A DNA stretch of 64,000 nucleotides, taken from contig JADCRB010000060.1 of assembly GCA_021464245.1 (NCBI GenBank), forward strand, positions 425,797 to 489,796, in the 5' to 3' direction. This document shows, piece by piece, positions 20,716 to 33,200 of this stretch (its first letter is position 1; every line of letters begins with the position of its first letter). A program made the position numbers and the translations under genes. The stretch is from Carallia brachiata (lineage: Eukaryota; Streptophyta; Magnoliopsida; Malpighiales; Rhizophoraceae). Under the pieces are notes generated by a model. That model searched no databases and was not told the origin of the DNA. It was given only the letters and a program-made list of their open reading frames with translations.

Positions 20716-23700
20716 GTCTATGTGATTGTCAGTTACAAGTAGGTTGCTTGGTTTCATATCCAGCAAGAATTTGAATTTCTTGCTTGAGTGTGTCCATCTG
20801 CCTTTTCTGAGGTTTGATGCTTCTTTTGAGCATTCACATAACTCAGTTACCTTCCCCAATAGAGATATTTTTGCGGAGACAGCCGCCTGCATGATCTAGA
20901 GTAGTTTGCTTCCCCGAACTACACATGATGTTGAATCTCTTAATAACATACTTACATACATCATGTACCCAGTAATTTAGGTATGACCGAAGCCTCTTGC
21001 TCGGGGGAATCTATCAGTCCAGGATTTGTACAATCAAACTATTTTTTCGCATCTGCAATAGATTTTATTTTTTGTCCATTAGAGGACAATGCCCATGCAA
21101 GCAGGAAAGGAGATGTAAGAGGTAAAATCGAACCTTTAACTTTTTCGTTGATACAAGATTTCTAGACTAGTTGAATTAAACAGTTAATTTTACATCTATA
21201 ATAAATCCGCTTGTCATTAATGTTATTATTATGTTAGTTAAAAAACTCAACCAGACTTGAATGAATGTGAATGCAATTTTCGTAATTGACAACCGACGAT
21301 TGACAAGCAATCGAGGAAGTAGGGGTTCAACCTGCAACCTCTTCGAATACCCACAAGTTGTGGGAATTCGGAGCCTTGCCTCCTAATTAGGGTGTTTGTG
21401 CAGTTCTGCAATATTTTCAAACTCGTTTTGTCTTTTTTCTAATAATTAACAAATTATTCACTAATCATTATTGTCTTAAAAAAAAAATAGAGAGAGATAA
21501 ACCAACTGAGTTAAGCAGTCAGTCTCGTATATCTATAATAAATTCTCTCGCCTTAATGCTGTAATGTTTGCTAAAAGATCCATCCAACTTAGATATTTAA
21601 CGGTAGATTGGCTTAGCCGATAACGTCATTGCTCGAATTGGAAAATAGAAAAAGAAAGTTGGTTTTCATTCAGAAGAAATCATAATTATGTACGTAAATG
21701 GTAAATTACAACCTTTCGACATAAAGTAACTGATCACATCTCCTTGCTAGTGTGCCTTTAATTAGCCAAATCGATGCTTATTTTTTTGACAGATAGCTTG
21801 TAACTTATTAGACATTCAAGACCTTATTGCTTACTTCCTAAAGCCAGGAGATGTGAGTCTGTGACCAAATATGAGTGAAGAGCATTTAGATGTGACCGAG
21901 CAGTTTGGTTTATTCTCCAGTAAGTCCTAAATTTTAGTTAAAACTTATTTCCCAATGTCATTCTCAATAGTTGTTGATGAATAAAGCATGGTTGATTTTG
22001 GTGTCTCCATCAGGTTTAATTTCTGTTTCTCCTTTTACGTTCATTCATCACAGGCTGTTACGATCTCCTTGACTAGTGAACGAACTTCATTGTATGAAAT
22101 TGCTCCCTTTCTGGTTACCAAGGTTTCTTGACATGCTCGAAATTCAGGGTATTCAGTGAAAATTGGAACTTGTAATAGCAGGGCTGGCATTTCCAAATTT
22201 CAATTGAGCACTATTATGTAGATGTAAGTTATATGAAAATATAAATAGAATCAGTTTATCCGAATATATTTAACAGTTTATTTATTTTTTAAAATTTAAT
22301 TATATATTCAATAATCTACGTCACTTTGATCTTATTATCTTATATCCATAGAGTATTTTCCATTCCAAATTTCCAATTAACGATTGGGTGGCTGGGTCTG
22401 CAACGAAAGTTTTGTACCAGACTACCAGTGTCGCAACTGAAGTCACTGCATGTCTCATTGTGACAAGTTGCCCGACTTGTTTCGCCGCTGATTATTATTA
22501 TTAACTACGACTAAGAGCAATGAAATATCCTTGTTGATGCCGATTCCGAGACAATCAACCTGCTTCGTGCTTAGACTGAGACGGCTGCTATGCGTTTTTA
22601 ATTTTTAACCCCTACTGACATTCTCTCTTTGGAAAACTGCAATCGTGAGTTGTCTATTAAAAGATCACCTTAAAGAGTGATACATAACATAATTAATAAA
22701 ATAATTTTCATTTATTTTTATTTTTTATTAATTAATTTTTTACATTATTATAATATTTATATTATTTTATTAATTTCTTTTTCCAAATTATCTCTATTAC
22801 TTCGTGTACACGGATAGGGATAACATTTTATATGACAAGGGTATTGGTCCGCATAATATGAGAAAAAGATTGGTGGTTTGTTTGAGGTAGTTTTAAAATA
22901 ACAAAAGAGTAACATTAATTGTTAGATGATTGAATTCATAAATTTTAAAACAAAATTATTAAATATTAATAAACAAAATTGTGCAATAATTTATTATTTC
23001 AAGTTATATAGTATTACTTATTTATTCTATAAGTGTTCCATTAGTTAATTGGTTCTACTAATCGAATGACATTCTATCCTCCATGCAATCACACATCCTC
23101 ATGAACTTACCTTTGTTGACGGCGACTCTGTAAATTTTCCACTAATTATTGACGGAATAGAAAGTTAGGCCTATGATAACAGTGAGTTATTACGTGAATA
23201 CGTAATTAATCTAATAATATCTAATAATTTACCTGATTTTTTGGGTGCAAAATAAGTATTCGTTTACCTTCGTTCATGAACAGCTAAGGTTATGCGCAGG
23301 TTTAAATTCGGTTACAATTGTATATGCTTGAGAGTAAGAGAGTTTTAGTTTTATTGTTTAAAACTCAAACCAATTTCTTTTCTTTATTTTTTCAAAAATT
23401 ATTATTTTTCTGCTTATATATTGAAAACCAAGAATTATATAATTTCAAAAAATACCACATTAGCATTAAATTGGAGAAATGGCATCTAAAATGATAACAA
23501 AATTTAATTACAACTATTATGTTTCAACAATTATTTAAGAAAATTACTATGATGCTCATGTAATCTATCTATATCTATATCCATAATACAATATTATAAA
23601 GGGGAAGTTTAGAGTAAGCTTATCCTTATTTCACTCTTTATATTAATTACACTTTCCTTAGAAAATTAATATTTAAATAAGATAAAAAAATATTATTGAA

Positions 23701-25220
23701 AAAAAAAATAAATATGATTAATTTCTATAAATGATTTTGTAACCTTTCTCTATTCCATAAATTATAAATAAAAAATTATTAACATAAATGATTTCCTAAC
23801 CTTTCTAACAATTACTACTACAAGAAAATATTACCATAAAATTTGCTTTTTTAATATTCATGTTAAACTGATTTTGCCTTTTCCTTTACTTTCCTTTTCT
23901 TTCTCTCATTTTTCCATCTCCCAAACTCAATGTCAAAAGAACACCATAAAAGATTCCTATAGTAGACAAGACTGGCTTCTTTGTTTGATCTCATACTTGG
24001 TCATACTTCATCTTTTAAGAAGAAAAAATAAAAAACAAACTTAGTCAGCTTACATACCACAACTTAGTCATATAACAAAAGAATTTAAAAGAAAGATTAA
24101 AACGAATGCGTGATAAAATAATTTTATATAATATATAAAATATTTTATATTATATTAAAATTTTTTTTACACAAAATATAAAAGAATTTTGTGATATGTA
24201 CTATTTTACTATTATGTGTTATTATATGATAAAAAAATTTATTAAAAAAATTTTCGAGTTGTAATTTACTACATTTGTTATGTAACTGTTTGAATTATAA
24301 ATATAATTAAAAAAATAAAAAAATTACTATTATTTTTTTATACAAGGAATTCATCAAATTACAATAACTGCTCAAACAGTTGCAACTTAAAATTTTTTTC
24401 AAATAATTTTCTTTCAACCATACAAGTTTTCGTTTTACTATTTATCTCATGTTTGTTATATTAAAATATAAAATATTGAGTATATAATACAAAAGTATTG
24501 TATGTTATTTGTGTCTCGAAGTATGAGTCCGTCTAATTTTTTACATCATTAGCATAGCGCTTGTTCACGTCATGCCAACGATGGCACCATGCATTATCAA
24601 CGGCGAGATGTCCCTGTGCATGAAACGTGACGTGACGCTACGTGAGAGGTTATTAACATAACGCTTTACAAAGTTGTAAATTTGTAGTACACTTCATCAA
24701 GTTAACGCATTTTAAATATAAATTTAGTAGATTGTTAATTTAATTTATAATTTTATATTATATAATAAATATAATTTATTTAAATAAAAATAAAAAATAA
24801 ATTTTATGTAATATTAAATTATAAATAAATTTTATTTAAAAATAAAAGTAAAAATAACAAATACTCAAACTTAATATTTTATAATAATCACAATTATTAA
24901 TTTATTTTTATATGTTTGAAATTTGATGCATAATCTTAATTAAAAAAGTTTACATTTAATAGTCATAATTGTATTATATGAACCCATATAAAGAACGTGT
25001 TGAGTAATTAACGTTTGTTAGTTTAAACGGTGAGGAGTTTGATTTCTCTTAAATAAAATATCGAGTTCGAGTCTTGTGTATAAAAAAAAATAGATATTTA
25101 AAAAATTTTACTTCTTTAATGAGTCTATTCAATTTAAATTGAATTAATAAAAATTTAATAAATTTCTAAATATTGAAATTTCAAAAAAAAACAAACGTGT
25201 CGAGTTGACCTACCACCATG
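20716..25220. other. Intergenic region, end of copy A and unique spacer
   Basis: To about 22,850 it matches 42,406-44,540 of copy B. Beyond that it is unique AT-rich DNA. I see no gene; open frames are short and not conserved. Confidence 0.6.
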
Positions 25221-25421
25221 CAACCAAACTCATTTAGCCATTGGCAGGGAATCATTTTCTGCTTGTCGTTGAGGTGCTTTAATTTGGTTGTCGCGGCGGC
25301 TGGAGTGGATCGACGGGCTCTGAGAGGAGCTTGTCAAACACGCGCACGAAAGAGCGCGTGCTTTGAATTATGAAGATTTTTGTGGGAAAAGATTCGCCGC
25401 AAGACTAAATGAGTTTGGTTG
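25221..25421. mobile_element. Candidate fold-back/MITE with 17-bp inverted ends
   Basis: CAACCAAACTCATTTAG at 25,221-25,237 is exactly complementary to 25,405-25,421. Between them is a GC-richer 170-bp body with a second inverted repeat (CACGCGC..GCGCGTG). A third, partial copy of the end lies at about 25,538-25,550. No target duplication was recognised, so the element call is tentative. Confidence 0.45.
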
Positions 25422-26278
25422 TGATTCCGAGATTAGGGCCGAAATCCTAGGTATTTACACCCATTGCCACTCTGGGTTCTTGCTCCCCAAGCATTCTTCG
25501 GATTGTGGTATACTTACAGCATTCCACGCATATTTGGTAACCAAACTCATAATAACAATTAAATATTATTAAATAAATAAATAAATAAAAGTTTCTCTTA
25601 ATATAAGTGTGTATTAGGAGTTATTGGAAGTATAATAAATATTCATTAATATGAATCGTTAAATTATAAAAAAATATATTTAACTTAAAAAATAAATAAA
25701 TAAATTATAAAATTTTATTAAATTAATTGTATATTTTATGCATATTCTCTATAATTTTTTTTGAAAATATTTTATACACACACCTTCATACACACATTCG
25801 TATACACATAAATACAATAATCTTTTTTGTATTGCATTAAAAAAAATTTTCTGTAAAAAATTTTTTTAAAAAAATTACATATAGTACCAATATTTTATTT
25901 TTTTAAAGTAACACCGGTTTACATATAAATATTACATATAAGTGTTTTTATTAAAAGCAAAAAAAAAAATGAGAAATTAGATTTTTATTGCTCGGTATAC
26001 GGATTGGAGCTAAAAGCTCGGTGTCGGTATTAGCTTCCTTTTCTGTTTTTTTTTTTTCTTTTAAAAGTTCTTACTCTCTGAGCAAAAGTACGACTACACG
26101 CGTTGTCTGTCACAAAAACTGTCTGAATGTACACTGTTTGCGTGTTGCTCTCTATCTGGTCTGCTCCTTTTCTTTTCCCATTTCTCACACATTTTCTCTC
26201 ACTTGCTTTCCTCTGCTTTCTTCTTCTTACAAGTCATTCCAAACTCCGCCCCTCGCTCCTCTGGCCGTCACCCATTTC

Positions 26279-26286
26279 TATAAATA
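26279..26286 (+). promoter_or_regulatory. TATA box of the UPF0496 gene
   Basis: TATAAATA preceded by a CT-rich stretch, about 490 bp upstream of the start codon. The distance is explained by a leader intron. Confidence 0.6.
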
Positions 26287-26423
26287 CAAAAGCCATCTCG
26301 TCTTTCGCAGCATTACATGCTCTATTTCTTTGGTGGGTTTACGTTTATTAGCTCTATCGCTTTTGTTGGGTTCACAAGAATTTTCAGAAGCTAAGATATC
26401 GTCTGCTGCTGGAACTGATAATC

Positions 26424-26767
26424 TGTAAGCTTATTAATCCATATTCGAATTAATGTGGTTGTGAATTTTTCGAATTTCCTATTTTCATCTGCTTTAGATC
26501 TAATTGTTTCCATGACAAGAAAGTTTCTGAATTTGGGTCTCTTTCATTTATTCATTTTCGCTTCATCCTCGAGATCTCTGGGTTTTAGCTTTCGAATTAG
26601 GTTTTTAAGACCTTTACTTTCATGTGAAGTGGAAAAGATCGCATCTTTTTGTGTTTGCTGAATTCCCAGATACTTCAAGCTTACATAAACTGGTTATTTT
26701 TAGAAAGCGAATTGTAGCTGCAGAATTTTCTTTGAGTTCTTTGAAATTCTGTTCATTTTTTTGTAGG
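26424..26767 (+). other. Probable 5' UTR intron of the UPF0496 gene
   Basis: A donor-like T|GTAAGCTT near 26,424 and an acceptor-like TTTTTTTGTAG at about 26,757-26,767 bracket non-coding DNA just before the start codon. Exact ends are estimated. Confidence 0.5.
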
Positions 26768-26772
26768 TAGAT

Positions 26773-27909
26773 ATGATGGGAGGACAATCTGGAAAAAAGA
26801 GGGGTGGTGATGCCCCACCATTACCCCTCCAAAGCAACGCCAATTCCAATTTCGTGGCCGATTTGAGCTCATATGAGGCTGCCTGTGCGAATGATCCAGA
26901 CCTGCAATCCTTTGATAACACACTGCATGAGAGGACTAGCCGTGTCATTGGCAGTCTCCTCACCGGTGTTGATGTCAGGTCACTGTCTATTGACGCACTC
27001 AAAGAGGTCACTAATTGCCTTATTGAAATGAACCAAGAAGTGGTCCATGTTATACTAGAATGTAGGGAAGATATATGGAAAAATAAGCAATTATTTGCTT
27101 TGGTAAAGGAATATCTGGAAAATAGCATCAAGACTATGGATTTTTGTACTGCTCTTTCCAGTTGCCTCAAACGGACTCGAAATAGCCAAATATTTATACA
27201 AGTTGCAGTTAAGCAGTTTGAGGAAGAAGTAACACTGGAAGATGGGGTTTTGGAAAAGAAGTATGTGAGGACGTTAAAAGCATTACAGGATTTTAAGGCA
27301 GCTGGGGATCCATTTACTAAGGAGTTTTTCCAACTGTTCCAGTCCATACATCTGGAACAGTCATCCATGTTGGAAAAATTGAGAGTTCGAAAAGGAAAGC
27401 TTGACAAAAAATTGCAATCTGTGAAGGTCTGGAAGAGGGTATCAAATGTGGTATTTGTTACTGCTGTTGTCTCTACTTTGATTTTCTCAGTGGTGGTAGC
27501 TGCCATTGCTGTACCACCTATTGTAGCAGTTATATCTGGTGCAGCAGCTGAGCCAATTCGCACGGTGGGCAAATGGGTTGACTCACTCTGGAGTAGCTAT
27601 GAGAACGAATTGAGGGTTCAGGGCAGTGTGATAACCTCAATGCAGGTTGGAACTTCCATTACGATCATGGACATGGATAGTATTCGGGTACTTGTTGATC
27701 GATTGGAAATGGAAATCAAATCAATCATGCAAAATGCTGAGTTTGCTCTTAAAGAAGAAGATGATGCTTTGAAGTTCGTGATGGATGAGATCAAGAAGAA
27801 ATTGGGGGTTCTAATACAGGGCATTGACATTTTAGGCCAGCGTGCTGATAAGTTTAGCCAAGACATAAGGCAGGCGAGGACGGTGATTCTGCAGAGGATA
27901 ATCAGATAA
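26773..27909 (+). CDS. UPF0496 / AT14A-like (DUF677) membrane protein
   Basis: Intact 378-codon frame (or 377 from the second ATG at 26,776), the usual length for plant UPF0496 proteins. After a Gly/Lys/Pro-rich start comes SSYEAACANDPDLQSFD, the typical family opening, then helical segments likely to form coiled coils. A strongly hydrophobic hairpin follows at residues 223-258 (VVFVTAVVSTLIFSVVVAAI, then a Pro-Pro turn). A C-terminal helical region contains the RIVHVL-like stretch MDSIRVLVDRLEMEIKSI. Related Arabidopsis proteins are described as membrane-associated, some with weak integrin-like similarity (AT14A); the biochemical role is not settled. It lies between the two duplicated blocks and has no second copy in the window. 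No lesion is seen. Confidence 0.9.
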   Translation: MMGGQSGKKRGGDAPPLPLQSNANSNFVADLSSYEAACANDPDLQSFDNTLHERTSRVIGSLLTGVDVRSLSIDALKEVTNCLIEMNQEVVHVILECREDIWKNKQLFALVKEYLENSIKTMDFCTALSSCLKRTRNSQIFIQVAVKQFEEEVTLEDGVLEKKYVRTLKALQDFKAAGDPFTKEFFQLFQSIHLEQSSMLEKLRVRKGKLDKKLQSVKVWKRVSNVVFVTAVVSTLIFSVVVAAIAVPPIVAVISGAAAEPIRTVGKWVDSLWSSYENELRVQGSVITSMQVGTSITIMDMDSIRVLVDRLEMEIKSIMQNAEFALKEEDDALKFVMDEIKKKLGVLIQGIDILGQRADKFSQDIRQARTVILQRIIR

Positions 27910-28142
27910 CCTGACTAGGGAATGTTAACGTCCTGGCCTGATATTCAGCTTTGATAGACATGTATCCTTTGGCAGGCTTGTATGATTTAAGTAAACATGG
28001 TCCTGTATGCTTTTCCTAACATGAGCAGATTCCTTACCAGGCAATGTTAACATCTTGACCCTACCTGCAGCTTTGATAGACATGTATTGTTTGCTGGCTT
28101 GTATGACGTATCAAACATAATTTCTGTGTGCTTTTCCTACTA
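27910..28142 (+). repeat. Imperfect tandem duplication in the 3' UTR of the UPF0496 gene
   Basis: About 110-120 bp repeated head to tail. AATGTTAAC..CAGCTTTGATAGACATGTAT..GGCTTGTATGA..GCTTTTCCTA occurs from about 27,921 and again from about 28,043 with many differences. Confidence 0.8.
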
Positions 28143-29563
28143 TAGTTTATGGTTTGTATTAGATATTTTGTGTGATTTGCTTGTGTTTTTATGTTGTGGA
28201 GTTGCTTGGAAGAACTATAAAATGTTTACTTAAACAACCAGGATAGCTTTTAGCCTGTTATACCGATGCCAAAACATTAGCATAGTAGGAGACATATATG
28301 GCCTACATTGACTTCATTGTAGGTGTGATATTCTGCACTTGAAGATTGCATGCATTTTGATTTTTATCATTCATGAAGCAGATTAACATCATTCATGAAG
28401 CAGATTAACAATATGGTTAACAGGTTAAGCAAAGCAGACTGATTACTAACAGGTTTATCTCCATTCGAAAACTGATCTGTTCTTGCTCCACAAGTATATC
28501 CTTCCTTCCGTGGATTTTGCGTAAATGTATAATTCTGAATTGGGGCAGTTGTAGATCCACAGTTTTCCAATTTCTAATACGCACTCCGTGCCTCTGCCTA
28601 ATTTTTGTGAAAGATGAAAGAACTGCCCTTTGGTCTTGTGCAATTTTCAAATTTTTACAAGAGGGCCATTATGGGGACGCGGCTTTCCCGCCTCTTTTTT
28701 ACTCTTTTTTTTTTTTTTTTTGTCTTTGTCAAAATTTAAAATGTAAATGTATTTATTATTACTTTAAATATATTTATTATTATTTAAGTATTAATTTTAA
28801 AAAATTTCAAAAATATATTTTGCTAAAAAAAAATTTTAATAATTTTTTTTAACTTTTTAATACACCGATATGTATTACATTTTTCGAACAATTGTTTGTT
28901 AAGAATCGAGTTTTTCCTAAGCTAATAAAATTAAAAGATTATTTTATTAATAACTTATCTTTACCTTCCTTCCGAGAAGGGGTGTACGCCAAACTACCCA
29001 ATCCATCTAACCAAGTCTATTTAATTAAAATTAAACCGAATCACTAAAACCGCTTCAAATGGATTGATTATGGTTTGTAATTTAAGTAGATTGTATTTAA
29101 TGGTTTGGTTTCTGTTTTGGAGATCCAAAAACCCCCAAAAAAGACAGAACTGGCCGCCATTATTATCAAGGTCCAAATTTTATTTTATGAGTATTTAGTG
29201 TTTTATTTTTATATGTTGCAAGAAGAAATTGAATTATATTTATTGGAACATGGTAATGCCATTACTTTTCTAATTCATGAGCATTGGCTTGTTTCCAGAT
29301 AGTTTGGTCCTATTTAGATTTTAGAAGGAAAGTAGTGCTTATTAGCATTGCCTTGATAAGAAGCCTAAGCTATGATGAAAGTAAAGAGCATGTTGGAGCT
29401 AATTGGGAAGACATGTTTAATCTTCTCGAACAATTGATCAATATTGTCAACTCCCCCAAATCTTTTTGAGTGTTTAAAGTCCTTCCACTTTCATTCTACT
29501 TTAAGAGTTATATATTTTTTCACCCAATTATCTATCCTTTTGCCGAACCATTTACACTTGCTA
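28143..29563. other. Intergenic region between UPF0496 and copy B
   Basis: A 22-bp unit around CATTCATGAAGCAGATTAA repeated at about 28,368-28,411, a T-rich tract at 28,695-28,722, then AT-rich DNA. Small open frames at 29,105-29,469 have ordinary amino-acid composition but match nothing I recognise. Confidence 0.5.
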
Positions 29564-29699
29564 GTAACCAAGCACACTGAGGAGGCAAGTTAATGACTTA
29601 TACTGCATCTGGTGACACTTAACAAATTAAGTTTAAGGGTAATATGATTCAAATCGTTAAATCGATTAAACCAACCTGTAACTGCCAATAATGATTTAG

Positions 29700-30182
29700 C
29701 TGGTTTTACTCTTTTATCAGTTTGGTTGTGATTTTGAAAATTTTTAAACCGACACGAATAATTTAATTTGAATATAAAAAATAAACCGTTCTAAACCGAT
29801 TCGCGTACACCCTTAACTCCAAGATAAGCAATGAGTCTCATTGTCTCATATGTGCCATGTTAGAATTCAAAACCTCATACTAATAAGTTCCACGTTGATC
29901 TTTTACTTTACAAAAGAAAAAGAGAAAAAGTTGGAAAATAGAAATATTTTGTTAGAAGACAATTAGAATGAGTTGGACAGGTGGGACCAATAATATAAAA
30001 AATTTATTATTTCTTCAATAATTAGTATTTTTTTTAACGACAAAGTTCATAATTATATATATATATACACACACGTGTGAGTCATATATTAGCTTATCTT
30101 TGAGTTTCTTCTACTCTCTCTTTACCTACAAAACCGCACACAAAGAAAAATAGTTATGTTTTGAACTTTTTATTCTTCCACA

Positions 30183-30239
<57 letters not shown>

Positions 30240-33200
30240 CTTGAAATTGTAATCTTGTTTTTTAAGGATGGGCCGACAAATTGGCGGTCCCCTTTTAGAA
30301 TGGGTCAGGCGTTTGTGGTCACTCAGTTACATTTTCATTTTTCAGTTTTGTTATTCTTTTTGAGATAAGTTTATCCTGGAAGGGGCCCAAGATAATAGTC
30401 TGTAGTTTCTGTGGCCCATGGTCACTCGACATAAGAAACATTTTTTTTGTCTGATGGCATGTTTTTGCAATTTTCTCTTTCTTTAACGGTAAGTGCTAAT
30501 TCGCTGCAAGTTTGTAACTCAAATAATAATGTAATATGTCAATAAAATGGGAACTAATGGTTTCAAACTTTAATCTCTCTAACTCTAACTGTTCTCTTCA
30601 TTTACACCAGTTGGTCTAGATTTTAAATATCTCAAAAAAAAAAAAAAAGGCAAATACTAATTCATAATCTATGATAATTATGTTGAAGATACACAACACA
30701 GGCATTATTTAACTGAATTGTTGTCTCATGGTAGCCTCGATGCAACCGCGAAACCCCCGTTTGGCCTGCCCTCTTACAATTGAACTGGATTGATTAGTAT
30801 AGATTGGCATTTCGTAGATCTTACATGAATCTAAACATTAAAGGAAATAAGAAAATCCCTTTCAAGTTTGGTGTACCACATTGTTGTAGCACAAGTAGCA
30901 GATAAACAAACGCTCCTAATAATCTTCTAGCTCAACTGTCAATGGCGATGTGGATTCTGCATCTTAATTCTCAATGGACAGGCAAGTTATGCAATTGGCA
31001 CTCATATCTTCCATTTTTATCTAGTTACGGACGACTCCATTTTTATCTACTTATATACTCCCTACATATTCATGAAACTATTCCACTTAAATCATGCCAT
31101 TAGTTATTGAGCATTAAAAACAATTAGATCTTGAGGACTAAGTAATAACTAAAGTAATTAAAAGCAGTAACTTTTAATTAAGAGATACAGAGTTAAATCT
31201 CAAGATTCCTTTCTCATTGTCCCCGTACTTCAACTACTGGGCTGCCAAAGGATATATATATATAAAAAAAAACAATTTGATCTCACCTTAAACTTGATTT
31301 ATAATAATATAAAGGAATGATGAAAGAATCATATACCCAACCTCAATTGAAATGCCGCTGCCCCTTTTGAGTATGGCTGTCTAGTAAAAGACAAAATCTT
31401 GTGCGCATCCATCACCACGATTAATATAATATATACTAAACCAGTTTCATTTCTTTCTCTTTTTTCTAATTAATGGGCTCGAATGAAAGTAAACAATCGC
31501 GTCTGGGGTGATAAAGCTAGTAAATATAATATAGGCGAAGGTGAGAATATAGCTGTAGTCCCTACAAATTTTTTAACTAATTAGGGTCATTAATATAAGA
31601 AAGATCCATCGCTATCATGGGAGCTTGATCGCCATTATTCCTTGCCAATCAAAGCAGCTTAAACCTTTTTTACTTGGATGACGGTGCATCCACTTCGAAA
31701 AATGCATGCTGCTGGCTTGAAACCTAAGTTTTTAAAATCCAGATCGATCAATTTAGAATGTTAGGATTGGATCATATAATATAACTGTAAAATTGTAAGA
31801 TTCTATTAAAAATAAAGAAAAAATAAAAATTAATTAATCCTTATTATATATAACTCACAATTAAATATTTTATACTTATCAACTCATTAATAAGAAGAAT
31901 AATTACAATAATTTTATTTTTATATAAAAGAAAAAAGCTTCATCCATCTTCATAGTCATCAGAAAATAATTTGAAAATTTTTTATATTTAATTATTTGTT
32001 TACTTATATTCAGTATTTAAATTTAAATAACAACATCTCTTTTTAATTTTTCTATTATAAAGGTGAGTTATAACTTAAAAATTTATAATAAAAAAAATAA
32101 GAATCGCAAAATTGCATCAAAATTTTACTGATTTTATGATTTAAATCGAGACTTTACTAAAATTCTATCTCAAAAAAATTTTACTGCAATTTAAATCGTT
32201 AGTTTCATGTGCAAAATCTTATAATTCGGATCAAAATTTTAACAACCTTGCTTGAAATATCTGACCTAGTGTTTGGAACCTCGGAATCCACCATAATTAG
32301 TGGATGCTTGTGTCGTGCTTGTCCTTTTTTTTTTTTTTTGAGAATATGTGTTATGCTTGTTCTTATGATTGTAAAGCGTAGCACACACAGGAAAATTGTC
32401 TTCAATTAGTTGAACTTTGATCCATATTACAAATTTGTTATCGCATAATAGAGGGAGGCCCCAATTCCCGGTTGGATATCACTACTATCTCTAACAATTT
32501 TAGCTATTGCTGGGTGTTTGTAATTTTCTATTACAAAATCCACCGAGTTAACAATGCTTGTATTAGCAAGGCCTAGCCAAGTTTGCTAATTCCTTAGTTT
32601 TAAACATTAGGTGCCAAGATTTGCAGATCACCACTAACGGATGGCCGTGTCATGCCATCGAAAATTTTGGTAGACATTGCCTTAACTTGCGGACAACTGG
32701 TTACATTGAATAAAGCGGGTGACCTAAACATTGGGCAAGTGTCTATCCACTTATAAAATGGTAAGGCAAATAGGCAATCATTTCTAAGAATATATTCAAT
32801 ATTTTCTCTAATAAGAGAATCTCTGTCTTCCAATTGCAACATTGTAGATGAAGCAAATTCCCTTTTATTGTTGAATAATGATATTATTCTTGACAGGATA
32901 ATCTGATTAGGTTGCACGAATAGGTTTTTAGCTGACGTGACAAATATAATTTAATAAAATAACAATATTAGATAAAAAGTTTTCGGGTCTAACTCAACTT
33001 TCTTCACTTTTTGGTATATTCGTACAACTCGTTCAATAAATCAAGTCGGACAATAATGTTACTCTTTGTTATTTCATAGGAACAAGTTCCTTCAATATTC
33101 TAACACCTTGTCTCTTCTACTTAAGTACTTTTATAAACAAATAAAGTTGTGTGGTCCCTAAACAGATTTTTTTTTGTTTTTTAGTACATGTCCCTAGATA

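Larger units (their letters stand above)
1..22850. repeat. Segmental duplication, copy A
   Basis: Nearly all of this stretch aligns by eye to 29,564-44,540 in the same orientation and order, at clearly high identity, including the whole MCU gene and its flanks. Examples are the stretches starting near 1,741 and 30,721, 3,300 and 32,265, 10,360 and 37,243, and 20,716 and 42,406. Copy A is longer because it carries insertions missing from copy B (121-771, 5,237-8,601, 14,447-14,591, 14,838-14,856, about 14,873-15,465 and 15,639-20,710). Its left limit lies outside the window. Similarity fades near 22,850, shortly after a shared stretch reading 'agtgatacataacataatt'. Confidence 0.9.

Noticed and set aside
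29105..29469. Two adjacent + strand frames resembling a split gene
   Set aside because: There are no recognisable domains and no clear splice signals joining them. Left as intergenic.
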